Below the pieces are notes generated by a model. That model saw nothing but the letters and a program-made list of their open reading frames with translations, was not told where the DNA came from and made no database searches. Positions 1-12,000 of a DNA stretch of 64,000 nt are shown here, in pieces. Position 1 is the stretch's first letter; each line of letters starts with the position of its first letter. A program made the position numbers and the translations under genes. Source of the stretch: Synanceia verrucosa (lineage: Eukaryota > Chordata > Actinopteri > Perciformes > Synanceiidae); NCBI GenBank assembly GCA_029721515.1, contig CM056564.1, forward strand, positions 5,456,011-5,520,010. The letters run 5' to 3'.

Positions 1-199
1 CATCGCTGCCTTGAGCGTAATGCTAATTTCAGCCTGCTAACGGCATCCATGATGCTCACATTCTCACAAAAGGGAATATTTTTCTGCCAATATCTGCCAG
101 TTAGCACTAAAGACACAGCACATCTGAGGCTGATGAAACGTAAAGTGATGCTTTATTTGTCAAACAATACTGGGCAATTTTACACAGTTGAAATATTTA

Positions 200-1096
200 C
201 ACTATATTGCCAAAAGTATTCACTCACCCATCCAAATAATCAGAATCAGGTGTTCCAATCACTTCCATGGTCACAGGTGTATAAAATCAAGCACCTAGGC
301 ATGCAGACTGCTTTTACAAACATTTGTGAAAGAATGGGTCGCTCTCAGGAGCTCAGTGAATTCCAGCGTGGAATTGTGATAGGATGCCACCTGTGCAACA
401 AATCCACTCATGAAATTTCCTCGCTCCTAAATATTCCACAGTCAACTGTCAGCTGTATTATAAGAACGTGGAAGTGTTTGGGAACGACAGCAACTCAGCC
501 ATGAAGTGGTAGGCCCACTGATGGTCAGCAGATGCTGAGGCGCATAGTGTGAAGAGGTCACCAACTTTCTGCAGAGTCAATCACTACAGACCTCCAAACT
601 TCATGTGGCCTTCAGATTAGCTCAAGAACAGTGCACAGAGAGCTTCATGGAATGGGTTTCCATGGCCGAGCAGCTGCATCCAAGCCATACATCACCAAGT
701 GCAATGCAAAGCGTCGGATGCAGTGATGTAAAGCACGCCACCACTGGACTCTAGAGCAGTGGCGATGCCTTCTCTGGAGTGACGAATCACACTTCTCCAT
801 CTGGCAATCTGATGGACTAGTCTGGGTTTGGTGGTTACCAGGAGAACGATACTTGTTAGACTGCATTGTGCCAAGTGTAAAGTTTGGTGGAGGGGGGATT
901 ATGGTGTGGGGTTGTTTTTCAGGAGCTGGGCTTGACCCCTTAGTTCCAGTGAAAGGAACTCTGAATGCTTCAGCATACCAAGACATTTTGGATAATTCCA
1001 TGCTCCCAACTTTGTGGGAACAGTTTGGAGCTGGCCCCTTCCTCTTCCAACATGACTGTGCACCAGTGCACAAAGCAAGGTCCATAAAGACATGGA
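200..1096 (+). pseudogene. Tc1/mariner-like transposase remnant (3'-truncated element)
   Basis: A single reading frame from the ATG at 334 to about 1096 resembles Tc1-family transposase. It begins MGRSQELSEFQRG, followed by a helix-turn-helix region (STHEISSLLNIPQSTVS). Further on are WSDESHFSIW, whose first catalytic Asp is codon 781-783, GGGGIMVWGCFSGAG, and FLFQHDCAPVHKARS, whose second catalytic Asp is codon 1054-1056. Three in-frame stops (502, 550, 724) break it. Similarity ends abruptly near 1096 after IKTWM, so the third catalytic acidic residue and the 3' terminal inverted repeat are missing. The 5' end (TA then CACTATATTGCCAAAAGTAT, from 200) looks like a Tc1 terminus. The copy is dead and sits in a neo1 intron. 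The superfamily is clear; the family name is not. Confidence 0.88.
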
Positions 1097-1379
1097 TGAC
1101 AGAGTCATGTTCACCCCTCCTCTTTAAATGGATTGCACATGCACACGGTCACCGCTAGCTGATCCTGCCCTGGCTAATCATTTGGAGTTGCAGTGTAGTT
1201 TGTTTTTATCCCATGGCATTTTTCCTCTCTCCTGTAGCATTCCTTACAATTACATACAATTACAATTACATAGCCAATTACATGTTTACATCATTTAGCT
1301 ACTTCTAGCTACTTTTAGAACACTTAAAAGTTACTTTCCATACTTAGGATATTGAACAAATACAAGTTTAAACTAATGA

Positions 1380-1800
1380 GTGTGCTAGGTGAAAAGTAAG
1401 GGGATCACCAATGTTATTACAATTCATCCTGAGGGCAACATGAACGCCTCTAACAGATATTATACTCCATGCTACAAAAGTGAACATCAAGGCAGCGTGA
1501 GCATGAGCAGTAGGAGGAACACTCAGGATAAAGATGCTGCTAGATGAGAAGTATTACCAAAGTTATTAGAGTCCATCCCGAAGGGGATATGCATATCTGA
1601 AACTGACTAGAATCACAACCCATCCAACAGATATTGACATTTTCACACCATGAATGTTAACAATGGTGGCACTGGAGGAAAAGTCAAGGGATCACCTATG
1701 TCATTTAGATGCATCTTCTGGGAACCATGAATGTCTATACTGCTTCACTATCTACTGTAAACATTCTGCCATCCAACAGTTGTTGAGATGTCTAAAGAAC
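1380..1800 (+). repeat. Diverged dispersed fish repeat with internal repeats
   Basis: Three loosely repeated blocks share the pattern 'AAGT(C/A)A...GGGATCACC...ATTC/ATGCATC...TGAGGG/TGGGAACCATGAA', at about 1390-1470, 1555-1600 and 1680-1740. Related blocks occur in this window near 8575-8640 and 32370-32420. I regard it as an old interspersed repeat; the class is unknown. Confidence 0.5.
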
Positions 1801-2164
1801 AGAAATACAATCACATGTTTCGAGACTGAAAATAAGAAACACAATAGTGACAAGTGAGTCAGTCGCCACCTGAATGAGGCAATTCACTATTTCCCTGCAG
1901 AGCTGCACAAACTCAGACTTAAAGGGGCTGGAGAATATGACTTCCTGCTGAGAACACATATACAGTACACTTCTCGACCTGTTCTGTGATCAGAAATCTA
2001 AGTCATTGAAGATCCCCAGTATGTAGTTTAGTATAACACACAGGGTGGACTCAGCACTCAGACCACTTTTGCCCAACGTGTTCACTGTTTTGAATTTTCA
2101 GAGCATCTGGACTTATGTGCAGTGAAGTGTCAGCGTGTTAAATTGTGTTGTTTGTCACTGACTG

Positions 2165-2166
<2 letters not shown>

Positions 2167-2196
<30 letters not shown>
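2167..2196 (+). repeat. (TG)n microsatellite
   Basis: This is a pure TG run of about 15 units. A short open frame reading VCVCVCV through it is an artefact. Confidence 0.95.
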
Positions 2197-2197
<1 letters not shown>

Positions 2198-3029
2198 TAT
2201 GTGCTCATGTACACACTGTGGTCCCTCCATATAAATCAGAAGTGTTGTCAGGGGAGAAGGGAAGATTGATGTTCAGTCTTGTTGTTCTGGACCTTACACT
2301 GTAAACACTTACACAGATAAACACACACTGTTTAATGTACACACAAAGACAGACTGACAAAGATCATTTGTGCATGTGTGTATCTTCTGAAACGTAAAAT
2401 TTTGAAGCTTGTAGAAAAGATCGAAACTCACCGTGGCAGCTGCTGCTCGGTGGTGGTAGAAAGAAACCAGAGTTTAGCTTTAAAATGTGGCAGAATAATG
2501 TTTTGTGTCTGGTTTCGAGGTGTGAACACTGTTAGGTTTGGTTCTGTAATGGCAGGTGGAAGTGTGGAGGGTTCTCTGTTGTCTGACAGCCTCTGATGAT
2601 CTGTTTCTGACTTCCTCTTCCATTCTGCTCAGTAAACATGTCCAAAACACATTTAGAAAAAATAAATGTTGTTTGAAATTGAATAGAAAATCTATCACGA
2701 AGTTCACATAAAATATGCAGATGTGAATGTAATATAGTGGTCACACAAATTCAACAACTACAGCATCGTCAAAGTGCAGCCAAGAAGTGATCAGTGTTCA
2801 GTTATAGGTCACCTCATGATCTGTTTCTTTGCAAATGATGCACTGCTGATTGATGCTGATCGTCAACAGTTAGTGAGGAAAGATGTCTTCCTGATTCCTA
2901 GTCTTCTCACTACTATTACTCAGACAAGGAGACAGCGGACAGTCTGATCCGTAAAAAGACTAAATATTGTGATATTACAAGATTTATTTGATCCTGTGAA
3001 AGCAACCAGGCTGATGCTTGATTTGCGAC

Positions 3030-3478
3030 CAGTGTTGCCAAGTGCATGATAATTATTTGTTGAATAATTTCATCCAATACAATATACAATCACTAATCCC
3101 AAAAAACGAATGTATGATAATTTGACTGTTACCATGTGACATTTCCAGCCAATCTTAGTTGTTTGAGCATGAGATAGGAGCGACATTTGTCTTGGAACAA
3201 CGAGCATGATTGGCTTTTTCAAAAATGTAAACCTGCTGAATGAATCATTCCATAATAGTAGGTGGCTCCAAGGCCTCATGGTCTGGTTCATTAGTTCCCA
3301 CCTGTCATTTGTTTAAGGGAGACACATTAGTGGTGCATGAGTGAAGACAGAGTGACTATATTTGAGCAAAAGTAGGCTTTTTATTTTGGTTATGACGGAT
3401 GTACGATAATTTCCCCCAAAACATGATAATTCTGAGTCTTGGATATAATAATTCTACATTTCTGACTTGGTAACGCTG
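3030..3478. mobile_element. Non-autonomous hAT-type MITE with 8-bp target-site duplication
   Basis: The ends are inverted repeats: CAGTGTTGCCAAGT at 3030-3043 and its complement form at 3465-3478, with 2 mismatches. The element is flanked by the perfect 8-bp direct repeat TTTGCGAC (3022-3029 and 3479-3486). CAG termini with an 8-bp duplication are typical of hAT. It is 449 bp long with no coding capacity. A second, much-interrupted copy of the family occupies 34810-36745. Confidence 0.85.
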
Positions 3479-3949
3479 TTTGCGACTCACCCTGGTTATG
3501 ATTCAACAGAATGCATTTCTGCCAGAACAAGCTCGCCATGGTTAAAAAAAAAAAAAAAACAACTGTTGATTCTCTGCTCCTCCCTGGTGTCTGTACCATG
3601 AAATGAACAGCAGATACATACCAGATACACTGAGAAGACAAAATGGTGTCCTGCTGGAATATTACAATAAGCCTGCAAGTCCTGACTGTGGGAAGTAATT
3701 CAAACACCTAGAAAGTGTTCGCAGGCGAGTCAATAAAACCTGAGAGAGTACACACATGACATGAATGTGTGTGTGTGCGTGTGTGTGTGTGCGTGTGCAC
3801 CATCTTAACAAAGTAATTTATTTCCTAACAAGGAACCAATCTCTCTCTGTGTGAACCTCTATTCCATCTGCAATGACTGTCAGTTTTTCCTTCTATTTCT
3901 CCTTTTTTTGTTCCTTCCTGATGTTCCTGTTTGTTCCTTGTATCTCCAG

Positions 3950-4015
3950 GTCGAGGGGGAGACCACACTTTCTGGCCGTCTGACACCAACCTAATAGACA
4001 GAAGCAGCATCAATG
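3950..4015 (+). CDS. neo1: neo1 exon: extracellular juxtamembrane linker
   Basis: This 66-nt exon lies between a CTCCAG acceptor (AG 3948-3949) and a donor G|GTAAAA. It begins at phase 1 (first codon completed from the previous exon) and ends at phase 1. It encodes RGGDHTFWPSDTNLIDRSSIN, matching the neogenin linker between the last fibronectin III domain and the membrane helix; the DTNLIDRS core is the recognisable part. Neogenin is a single-pass receptor for netrins, RGM proteins and BMP pathway components. This stalk lies outside the cell close to the region where metalloproteases shed the ectodomain (family knowledge). The exon is symmetric, so it could be skipped without shifting the frame. 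Identity rests on remembered orthologue similarity plus clean splice sites and phase continuity with the next exon. Confidence 0.85.
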
Positions 4016-4020
4016 GTAAA

Positions 4021-4047
<27 letters not shown>
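4021..4047 (+). repeat. (CA)n microsatellite beside the exon donor
   Basis: A pure CA run starts only 5 nt after the neo1 exon ending at 4015, so it lies within the donor-proximal intron. Confidence 0.95.
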
Positions 4048-4051
<4 letters not shown>

Positions 4052-4619
4052 TCCTATTTGACTGAATCTGACTTTAAGGAAGTAAAATTATTTTTTGCTT
4101 CATTCTTGGACTCTTGTTACTGCAATGAAGGCAAATCTTGTGGGAACTGAGCTATTCCACAGCGACTCACTTGTTTTGTTTGATCACTCTGCTCACTCAT
4201 GTCTAAACTTAGTTTAATGACTCGCTGCATCCTGACAAGAAGCTGCAGCTCGCTGATTTACAGTCCGTTAGGGTTGCTTCCTGTTTGTTGTCGTATCACC
4301 GCCGGCAGGACAAATTAATTAGATTCACTATCTCACCATCAATCTGTGTTTTTACAAACAGGAGAAAATTCACTTTATGGAGGAACAGAATTAAAAGATT
4401 GTAGTGGCATATAAATCACCTGCTTGTATTTTTTAATATAACGCCAAAAACATTATTGAGAGTAATTTTAAGAACGATCACAGGGGAGACATGAGCGCTG
4501 AGGTTTTAAAACACAGAATATCAAACTTAACTATGACAATTCCGCCAACAATAATGAATGGTTGTTATTGCATCTTTACATATTTCATATTTTTATTAGA
4601 ATGTGGTTATGATGTTTTC

Positions 4620-6110
4620 TATTATCCATGATTTATGCTTACATGTTGCGATATTTCCATCTTTTAAGACCAGAATCAAGTACCAAAGAATCTCCAAAAA
4701 AGGCCACTATCCAGATTATTAGTAATATTAGCTATAATAACTGTTACCTTAATAGGACCAAAGATAAAACTTACATTTATACTTCTGTTTATGTTAAATG
4801 TTATTGCATTAAAAGTAGAAATACCAGTGTCAGTACTATATTTAGGGTTATACTAACAGTAATCCTACTGTCAATGCTCATGACAATAGTATATACATGA
4901 ATGCCAAAGCCGGATATACATTCCAACACATTAATCAATGCTTATGCCTACACTAATGATAATATAAAATACTAATAATGCACTAATTATAATGCTGATA
5001 CTACTACTAATAATAAAACAATAATGCACATTTAACATTATCTCCTGCACATGCTTATATTAATATTTATAGTATTTTTGTGGATGGAAACATTTGTGCT
5101 AACACTCATTCTGACCTGGTGTCATTCAACCCACATCACTGAAAACAATGCTAATAGAGAGAAAAATAGAAACACTTTATTAATCTTCAAAATATTACAG
5201 TTCCTCCCACTCCAGAATATAAATACTATATATATATGAACATGGAGAAAAAAAGAAACCATTATGCCATTATGTTGCAAAAAATAACAACAGTACTAGA
5301 GAAGAAAAATAAAATATGTAAAATATGTATGCCACAATATACAGTATAACAAATAATACTAATGCCAAAATGTGTGTTAAAATGTAGGAGTAGTATGAAT
5401 AAATATGGGTTGTAAATATACAGGTACAGGATAAATAAATGTTGAATCACTGCACAGAATGATTGCACTGTTACATCAGTTGAAGGTATCAGTGAAGTGT
5501 GGTTTTATAACTGCTAACGGGTGAAATAAGGGCCAGTCTTTTGATTAAAAGTGTCTGACACTGAAGAAGAAGTGGAAACGTTTGATTCATTCAGGAATAG
5601 CTTCCTGCAGCACCACCTCCACAAGGTCTCTGGCCTTGTGGATCAATTTGTAGTCTTTTGTCATCCGCCACCTTTAATCTGATTCCCTACACACAACAGC
5701 AAACAGGAGAGCACTCACCACCACAGACTCATAAAACATCCTCAGCACTGTCCGTACGATCTCAGTCTGCTCAGGAAATCGAGGAGACGCTCACCCTTCA
5801 TCTCTCAGCATGAGTGTTCTTGGTTTAGTCAAGTTTATTATCATTTTCACTCCCTGGAATATGAATGTCCTCCATGATGGGAACAGGAGGTCACTGGTGT
5901 GTCCTCATATTCACACATTTTTACACTGATATCAGTCCTTACGCCTGCTAATATTACTGTTGATGCACATACTAATGAGGAACTTAATACCAATAATCAA
6001 ACTCAAGCAAATACTAATATTATATATTAGACACCCATGCAAGCAATAACACTGAAACTGCTGCTTAAGCTAACACTATTGCTAACAACACAAATCATGA
6101 TCATAAGCAT
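4620..6110 (+). repeat. AT-rich degenerate low-complexity tract
   Basis: Words such as ACTAAT, TAATACT and AATGCTAATA recur irregularly through this AT-rich stretch, densest at 4690-5050 and 5930-6110. No gene is visible; the small open frames here are compositional. It may be a decayed satellite. Confidence 0.4.
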
Positions 6111-7513
6111 AACTGTCTCCTCTCATTTCTGTTTAAAGAAAACCTGTTCAGTTAGACCTGCTCCGGAGAGAGGTCAAAGGTCAGGGTCTGTAACTGGCAG
6201 TGATTCAGTGTCTCATTGGAGGACAGTTAAGCAGCATGTGTGTGTGTGTGTGTGTGTGAGTGTGTCTCGCTACATTTGGTCAGTGTTGTAGCTGCTGGAG
6301 GCGATCATAAATCCTTCCTCTCTGACCCCCGCCCTCCTCTGGCTTTATGTCAGGTCAGCGGGGGCAAAACCTTGTTCGTTACCCCCCACCATATTTCACC
6401 TTTAACACGGTGTCATCCTTTATATCGCTGAGCTTCCTCTCACTTGAAAAACGACCTAGTCCTCCATAGAATACCCCCAACTCTTTCCATCAGATCACAG
6501 ATCAGTAGGTGTGGATGTTTCCTGTCTGTGTGGGACTCAGTACACAGAATTTGATGTGGTTCTGATCCACTCTGAGCAGGTTTAGCACAGCCTGGCAACT
6601 GATATACACTTTAATTGTCCGTCTCTCTTTATTTTCTCCTGAGGAGGTGGTTGGCTGAGAGCTTCAAACCACTCAAGCAATTAAATTAAAAAACAATATC
6701 TGAGCTTTGAGCGAAAGACTAGCTGTTCAAAAGAGCGTTTAATAGAAGACATTAAAATCTCAAACCCTCATGGCTCCCTGAAGCTTCACTTAGCTGAAAT
6801 TTTTGCAGCCATTTTCCCTCTCTATGATGCCTGACATTACAAGAAAAGCTTCACACTACAATATTACTGAAAAATGTTTTAATGCCATAATGTAACTATG
6901 TCAACTTGTGCCTAACATGCCTGACAGAGCTGCATTCATCAAGGTTTTGGTTCAAATTTAAAGATCATATATTCTGCACTTTTTCTGCAATTTTATATAG
7001 GTCTCAGACGTTCAACAATATTGTATTCAAAGTGTATTACCCCAAACTCAGTCCTGGTCCTGAATTCCAGACAGTTAAAAATCACTGTATTGAGCTCTGC
7101 TGAGAACAGGCTGATTCTGTGCCTGTACCTTTAAATGTTCATGAGGTGTGTCTGACCACGCCCCCTCTCTGGAGAAAGGAAGTGACTCCTCTCCACTTAC
7201 CGTCTCCTTCTGTTTACTTACAGATGGGTACTGGCAGTGGCTAAAGAAGCCACTGTTAACAATAGTCAGAGTCACCCAAATTATAAATAAGTGTATAACA
7301 CTAGCTTCAAATGAGCCTTGTGCTAACAGAGCTTATGTTGAATGACTCCTGATATTAATTAATCAAGGACACACACGTTAGCAAAGCAGTCCTCCGGAGC
7401 ACAGTTAGCTGAGCTCAGGAGGACTGCTTTGTAAACATGGGCCCACACATGTTATGCTAGGCTACACAGCTGAAGTTGAAGCATGGATCGGTACAAACTG
7501 TAAGTTAATCCAT

Positions 7514-7647
7514 GTGTTGCTTTACTGTGTAGCTCTACTTAGCGTGACGGCCTGTAAACATGTCCCGGAGGGTAGCTGCAGTGCTAGCATTACAGGGACA
7601 TGTTTACATGCCATCACGCTAAGTAGAGCTACACAGTAAAGCAACAC
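7514..7647. repeat. 53-bp-arm inverted repeat (core of a ~254-bp palindrome)
   Basis: Arm 7514-7566 is complementary to 7595-7647 with two mismatches; the loop is 28 nt. Weaker pairing continues outward, and 7470-7489 matches 7704-7723 in reverse complement. Confidence 0.93.
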
Positions 7648-7759
7648 AAAATGAAATAACTTACAGCTCCATGTTTGTAGCTGTGTCCCAGACAGTTGGT
7701 GCAGATCCATGCTTCATCTTCAGCTGGTTGGTGAAGCCTGCTTTGTGAAAAGATGAGCG

Positions 7760-7825
7760 CAAACTTTGGGAAGCTCTTTTGCTACTTTTAGCTGGAAAAG
7801 TAGCAAAAGAGCTTCCCAAAGTTTG
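7760..7825. repeat. Perfect 30-bp hairpin with 6-nt loop
   Basis: Arms 7760-7789 and 7796-7825 are perfectly complementary; the loop is AGCTGG. It could extrude as a cruciform or fold as a stable RNA hairpin in the pre-mRNA. Confidence 0.95.
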
Positions 7826-10800
7826 TTGAAGCAGCCAACACACAGAGCAGCTGCCGTGCTTTGATCCCAACTTTGTTAGGTTTGTTTGTGAAAGTTAGCG
7901 GGGAGAAACAATGGTGGCCGCGCCGTGACTTTAGAGGAGGGTTATCTATCCGAGGGGAGGCTGGCTCAAAGGCAGTGTCCTCTACTGGAGGGAGGGACAT
8001 CCCTCCTCTTGATGTCATAACGAGAAAAATGTTCTCGTCTGTTTCAGCACACATTGTCAAAGAAGAGGAGCAAGCAGGGGAAGGAGGTGAAAGACTTTTT
8101 TCACTCCTGGGGTCTCATTCACAGGCTATGGGGACATAAACTACTGTTATAACACCTTTATAAAGTGAATTTTGCACCATAGGTGACCTTAAAGTAATAA
8201 ATGCAAGAGTGCAGCTTGTTTGTTTTATGCAAGAATGGACACTTTGCCCATTCTGCTAACATGGTGGTCCTATATAGAAAGTGGGTAAGTGGATATGTTT
8301 GAATATCTGCAAAAAGAAAATAATATTAATAATATTAATAATAATAATAATAATATGGCAACCCATCCAATAGAAACATTTCTCTAAAAATCCCAAATGT
8401 GAATATTATGGTAATGTTTGTCTCACAGTCTATCCCAAAAAAGAAGCAACATTAGTTTTGTAGCTTTTTTTTAGTCCTTGGTTTGTGTGGTTTAACATGT
8501 CTGGGAATAATGATCACTGAAATATTCAGTGTAGTGATACCTTACAGTCTCTTTCATAACCAGCAAAATGGGAAGCAAAGTTGTAGAATCACCAATATCA
8601 GTAGGATTCATCTTTTGGGACCATAAATGTCTCAAGATTTCATGATAGTTGTTTTTTTCTTAACCTTTTTCTCTTGACCAAAGTGGTAGAATTGATTTAC
8701 AGAACCACACTGCAATATTATTTTTTTTAAATTTTAGCTATTATACTGATTGATGTGTTATTTATTTATGATCAAAATTAAATCAGAACTTAAATTTTGA
8801 CAAACATTTATGCAGAGGACATTTTAACATGGCATAGCAGTTGCAATTAATAACATTAATAATGGCTGGTTTTCTAATGAACACTGATTATCCACACGCC
8901 TGATTGTTAAACATGAATACAAACATCCTGAAAGTATTTTATATAATATTTTAGCATAGCATCATTGCTAGAATCCTCAACACATTGGTCAGCCAGCGGA
9001 TGTTGTTTTACATCCCTTCTAGCTGCTAACTGTCTATTTGTGGTTCCTTTAAGTGTTTACAGTTTCATTTAAGAGATTGTCACATTTAGAAAAGGGATGA
9101 TGATGATCAAAATATGGTCGTTGTTCTGTCAGCTGTATGTGATATTCACATTACAGCCCTAGTAATATGTATTTCCTTCCTCTAGTTTATTTTTTTCCTG
9201 TCGACCACATCTTTGATTAGTCTCTTCAGTGATGCAGAGCTTCATGTCTCAGTCTACAAAAATAATTGTGTAAAATGAAATAAGTGGGAATCACCAGCCA
9301 TAGTGCTTTGTTTGAGTTTCTTTGTGGCTGCTTCAGCTTTGTTCCCCTGCTGCATTTCTGGGCTTTGTGAGGGTTTCCACACTTCCTGTCACCCTTGTAA
9401 TTTGTTGATGTTGTTGCAGCTTGAAAGTGACTGAGCAGCTGAGAGCTTCTGATTTATTCCACACAGTGTCTCTGAGCCGCCGGGGATTCAGTGCCGTGGT
9501 CAGGGGCATCTCTGCTCAGGTTGTTAGTGCTCCTGTTATCATCGGTAACATACATGTGGCTGGAGGCTAAGCTCTGACTTCCTCTCCATCAGCTCTGCTC
9601 CTGTCACTTATAGCAGTCACCTCCAACCATGACATTTTCTACTTAAAAGTCCATAAAAGTCACATTTATTTAATAATTATAAAAAAAAAATCAAAAGCAA
9701 TTATTGTATTTGCTGTGATGCTACAGTATGTATTATATTTAGGTTTACCACGACTTTTTTTGGACCAAAGAGACCACTGTTATGTAACCAAACTAAACAT
9801 CAACTAACGCTGTTACGCTTGTTATGTAGTGCTGTTTCACTAAGTTGTCATTTATTTCTGGTAGTTTCATTGATTCGTTATGTTGTTACGCTGTTATGGT
9901 TTGCTCTCACGTTCCATTTGGTTGTTACGTTACGTTGTCACGTTACATATGTTAGAACATAACAATGTTTTAACCTAAACCAAAAGTTTTCATTGCCTAA
10001 ACCTAACCAATCATTTCATATTGTTAATCACATGGCATTATGTGTTTCTACAAGGCTAACATGAAACCTATTTTTTAGTTCAGAAACATTGAAATTCAGG
10101 TCTCTGAAGCTGTTAAATGATTCCAGTGTTCGTGTATCTCCTACTAAATGTAAAAAAAAATAGTTTTTAATACTTTATATCGAGCTGCCTCTTTGGCCTT
10201 CCTATAAAACATAATATTAAATATTAATCTATTTACATTTCCAAGATGATGTGGTAGATGTCTAATTTATTTATCTATCTCTGCTCCTCCTGATCCAATG
10301 CTGTCGCTAAGGGAAGTGTACGTGGAGGCCAGGCATCCTCTCCGGCTTCATATCATGCTTTTTATGCGTTTATTAAAGCATTGCCAGTGAAATACCTTTA
10401 CCTGATAACTATAGGAGGTCATGTCGTCCTGCATTCTCGACCTGAGCAGAGTGATGAGTGCCTCAGTTCATCCAGCCTACTCTTCTGCGCATAGACTGAT
10501 AATTCAACAACTACCTGCAATCATCCCATTTCCTGATCACATGCCTTCTGTCCAGAGGTTTTAATGACCTCCATGACCTTTACTGTAGCGATTTCAAACC
10601 AGGCACAAATGTCAGCGAGGGATCAGATTTGTGTCTTTTTTTAAGGACATGAAGAAAGAAGGAAGGTGATGAAATGTAACTTTAAAACAAGAAGAGAAAG
10701 TGGTGTTGTGGTCCCTGTGCAGCAGCTGTACGCTGTGATGGATTGGGCTTTTCATTGATAGAGACAACCGAATGGAGAGAGAAAGAGAGAAAGAGAGGGG

Positions 10801-11065
10801 GAGAAGGTGAGAGAGGTAAAGTGCCTTTCTCACACATATTTTTCTTAATCTGTCTTTCTTCCCTCTCTCCTCTCTTTCCCCTCACTATCATCTCTTTCTC
10901 CCACTCTGACTTCCTAATCTCCTTCCACTATCTCCTTCTTTCTGAAACACACACACCAGGCTTCCTCCTATTTTCTCTCTCTCTCTCTGCTCCAAGGTCG
11001 AGTTAATGAATGACAGAGTGTGTCATCAGTTCCCCTTTCCCCTTTTACACTCATCTCACACACAG

Positions 11066-11106
<41 letters not shown>
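11066..11106 (+). repeat. (CA)n microsatellite
   Basis: A pure CA run of about 20 units, preceded by a ~150 nt CT-rich stretch (10855-10990). Confidence 0.95.
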
Positions 11107-11107
<1 letters not shown>

Positions 11108-11837
11108 TATGTATTGACTGGTGCAGCAGCAGTTTTGTGTTTTCAGTCCAGTTAAACCACTTGGAGTTTAATTCTGGTGGTTTTTGATTTTGTAGATTTG
11201 TGTGTTCATATATATCACTAAGATTGTTTTCTGTCATCTGGCTAAATACGTCATGAATTAAAAAAAGTGATTTCATTTTGTTTATTGGCAGTGATTTTTA
11301 ATGTAATTAAATAACAGTGTATTTACAGGATCATGGAGATGAACAGGTATTACTGTAATAGTAATAATAACAATAATAATAATAATTTCTAAACATTTCT
11401 AAACAAGAAACAGTTTAGGTTAAAAGAAGCTAAATCATTTTAATCTCAATTCTACAATTACTGTATAGTGTTAAAATGAAATAATGAAATTAAATTTCTG
11501 TGTATGTGATGGAAAACTTGAAATTCTTTTAAACATTAGATAATTAAAAAAAATGTCTAGTTATTGCCAAAAGTTACTACCAATTTGACAAATTTTTCCT
11601 GACAATTCAAATCCAAAAGGCTCCCTCCATCAGGATGCACTAAAAATAATTTGTCACTGGTGTTAAGCTTGAATTCAAATTGGTCAACTTATTTGATTTT
11701 AATATTGACAGTCATAGATAATCCTTAAATCCTTAATTTAAACTGACTCAATAGATTGCCACACATCTGATAATATCCACTTTTTCTGCCATACTTAATA
11801 TTTCCTTACCTCCACTTCTATTTTTCATGCTATCCAG

Positions 11838-12000
11838 AGTCTCCCATCGGTCAGATGCGTCCTCCTCACGGCAGCGCCACGCCTCAGAAGAACAGTAACC
11901 TCCTGGTCATCATCGTGGTCTCTGTGGGCGCCGTCACCGTGGTCGTGGTCGTCATCGTGGCGCTCATCTGCACCCGTCGCTCCTCCGCCCAGCAGAGGAA
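11838..12000 (+). CDS. neo1: neo1 exon: transmembrane helix
   Basis: This 163-nt exon runs from acceptor TATCCAG to donor GGAA|GTAAGA. It starts at phase 1 and ends at phase 2. It encodes ESPIGQMRPPHGSATPQK, then the hydrophobic helix NLLVIIVVSVGAVTVVVVVI continuing VALI (about 11896-11968), then the basic stop-transfer CTRRSSAQQR. The PIGQMxPPHGS and QKNSNLLVIIVV segments are near-identical to remembered mammalian neogenin and separate it from the paralogue DCC, whose equivalent reads differently. This is the single membrane crossing of the receptor. In the family, intramembrane cleavage by gamma-secretase releases the cytoplasmic tail. A second AG (11838-11839) lies 2 nt downstream, but phase and protein match require the first. 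Confidence 0.97.

Larger units (their letters stand above)
1..3949 (+). other. neo1: 3' part of an upstream neo1 intron
   Basis: This sequence lies upstream of the first neo1 exon in the window and shows no exon I can recognise. It holds a broken Tc1-like element (about 200-1096), a diverged dispersed repeat (1380-1800), a TG microsatellite (2167-2196) and a hAT-type MITE (3030-3478). A pyrimidine-rich tract ending in CTCCAG at 3944-3949 is the 3' splice site. Its assignment to neo1 follows from the phase of the next exon. Confidence 0.7.
7100..8190. mobile_element. Candidate MITE or foldback element with nested palindromes
   Basis: Three palindromes lie close together. 7382-7395 pairs with 7418-7431 (14 bp, perfect). 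7470-7723 is a ~254 bp imperfect palindrome with a 53-bp core arm (7514-7566 against 7595-7647, two mismatches). 7760-7789 pairs perfectly with 7796-7825 (30 bp, 6-nt loop). The surrounding sequence resembles a non-autonomous DNA transposon, but I could not fix terminal repeats or a target duplication, so the limits are approximate. Confidence 0.5.
4016..11837 (+). other. neo1: neo1 intron (7.8 kb)
   Basis: There is no exon-like sequence. Contents: a CA microsatellite at 4021-4047; an AT-rich stretch with scattered ACTAAT-like words at about 4620-6110; a TG run near 6237-6268; a palindrome-rich candidate MITE at about 7100-8190; a repeat fragment near 8575-8640; polypyrimidine blocks at 10860-11000; and a CA run at 11066-11106. 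The acceptor is TATCCAG at 11831-11837. Confidence 0.8.

Noticed and set aside
645..1085. 146-codon minus-strand open frame
   Set aside because: It is the antisense shadow of the Tc1-like transposase remnant.
11838..11840. Alternative splice acceptor AG at 11838-11839
   Set aside because: It would break the phase with the preceding exon and remove the expected Glu codon; the AG at 11836-11837 fits both phase and protein.
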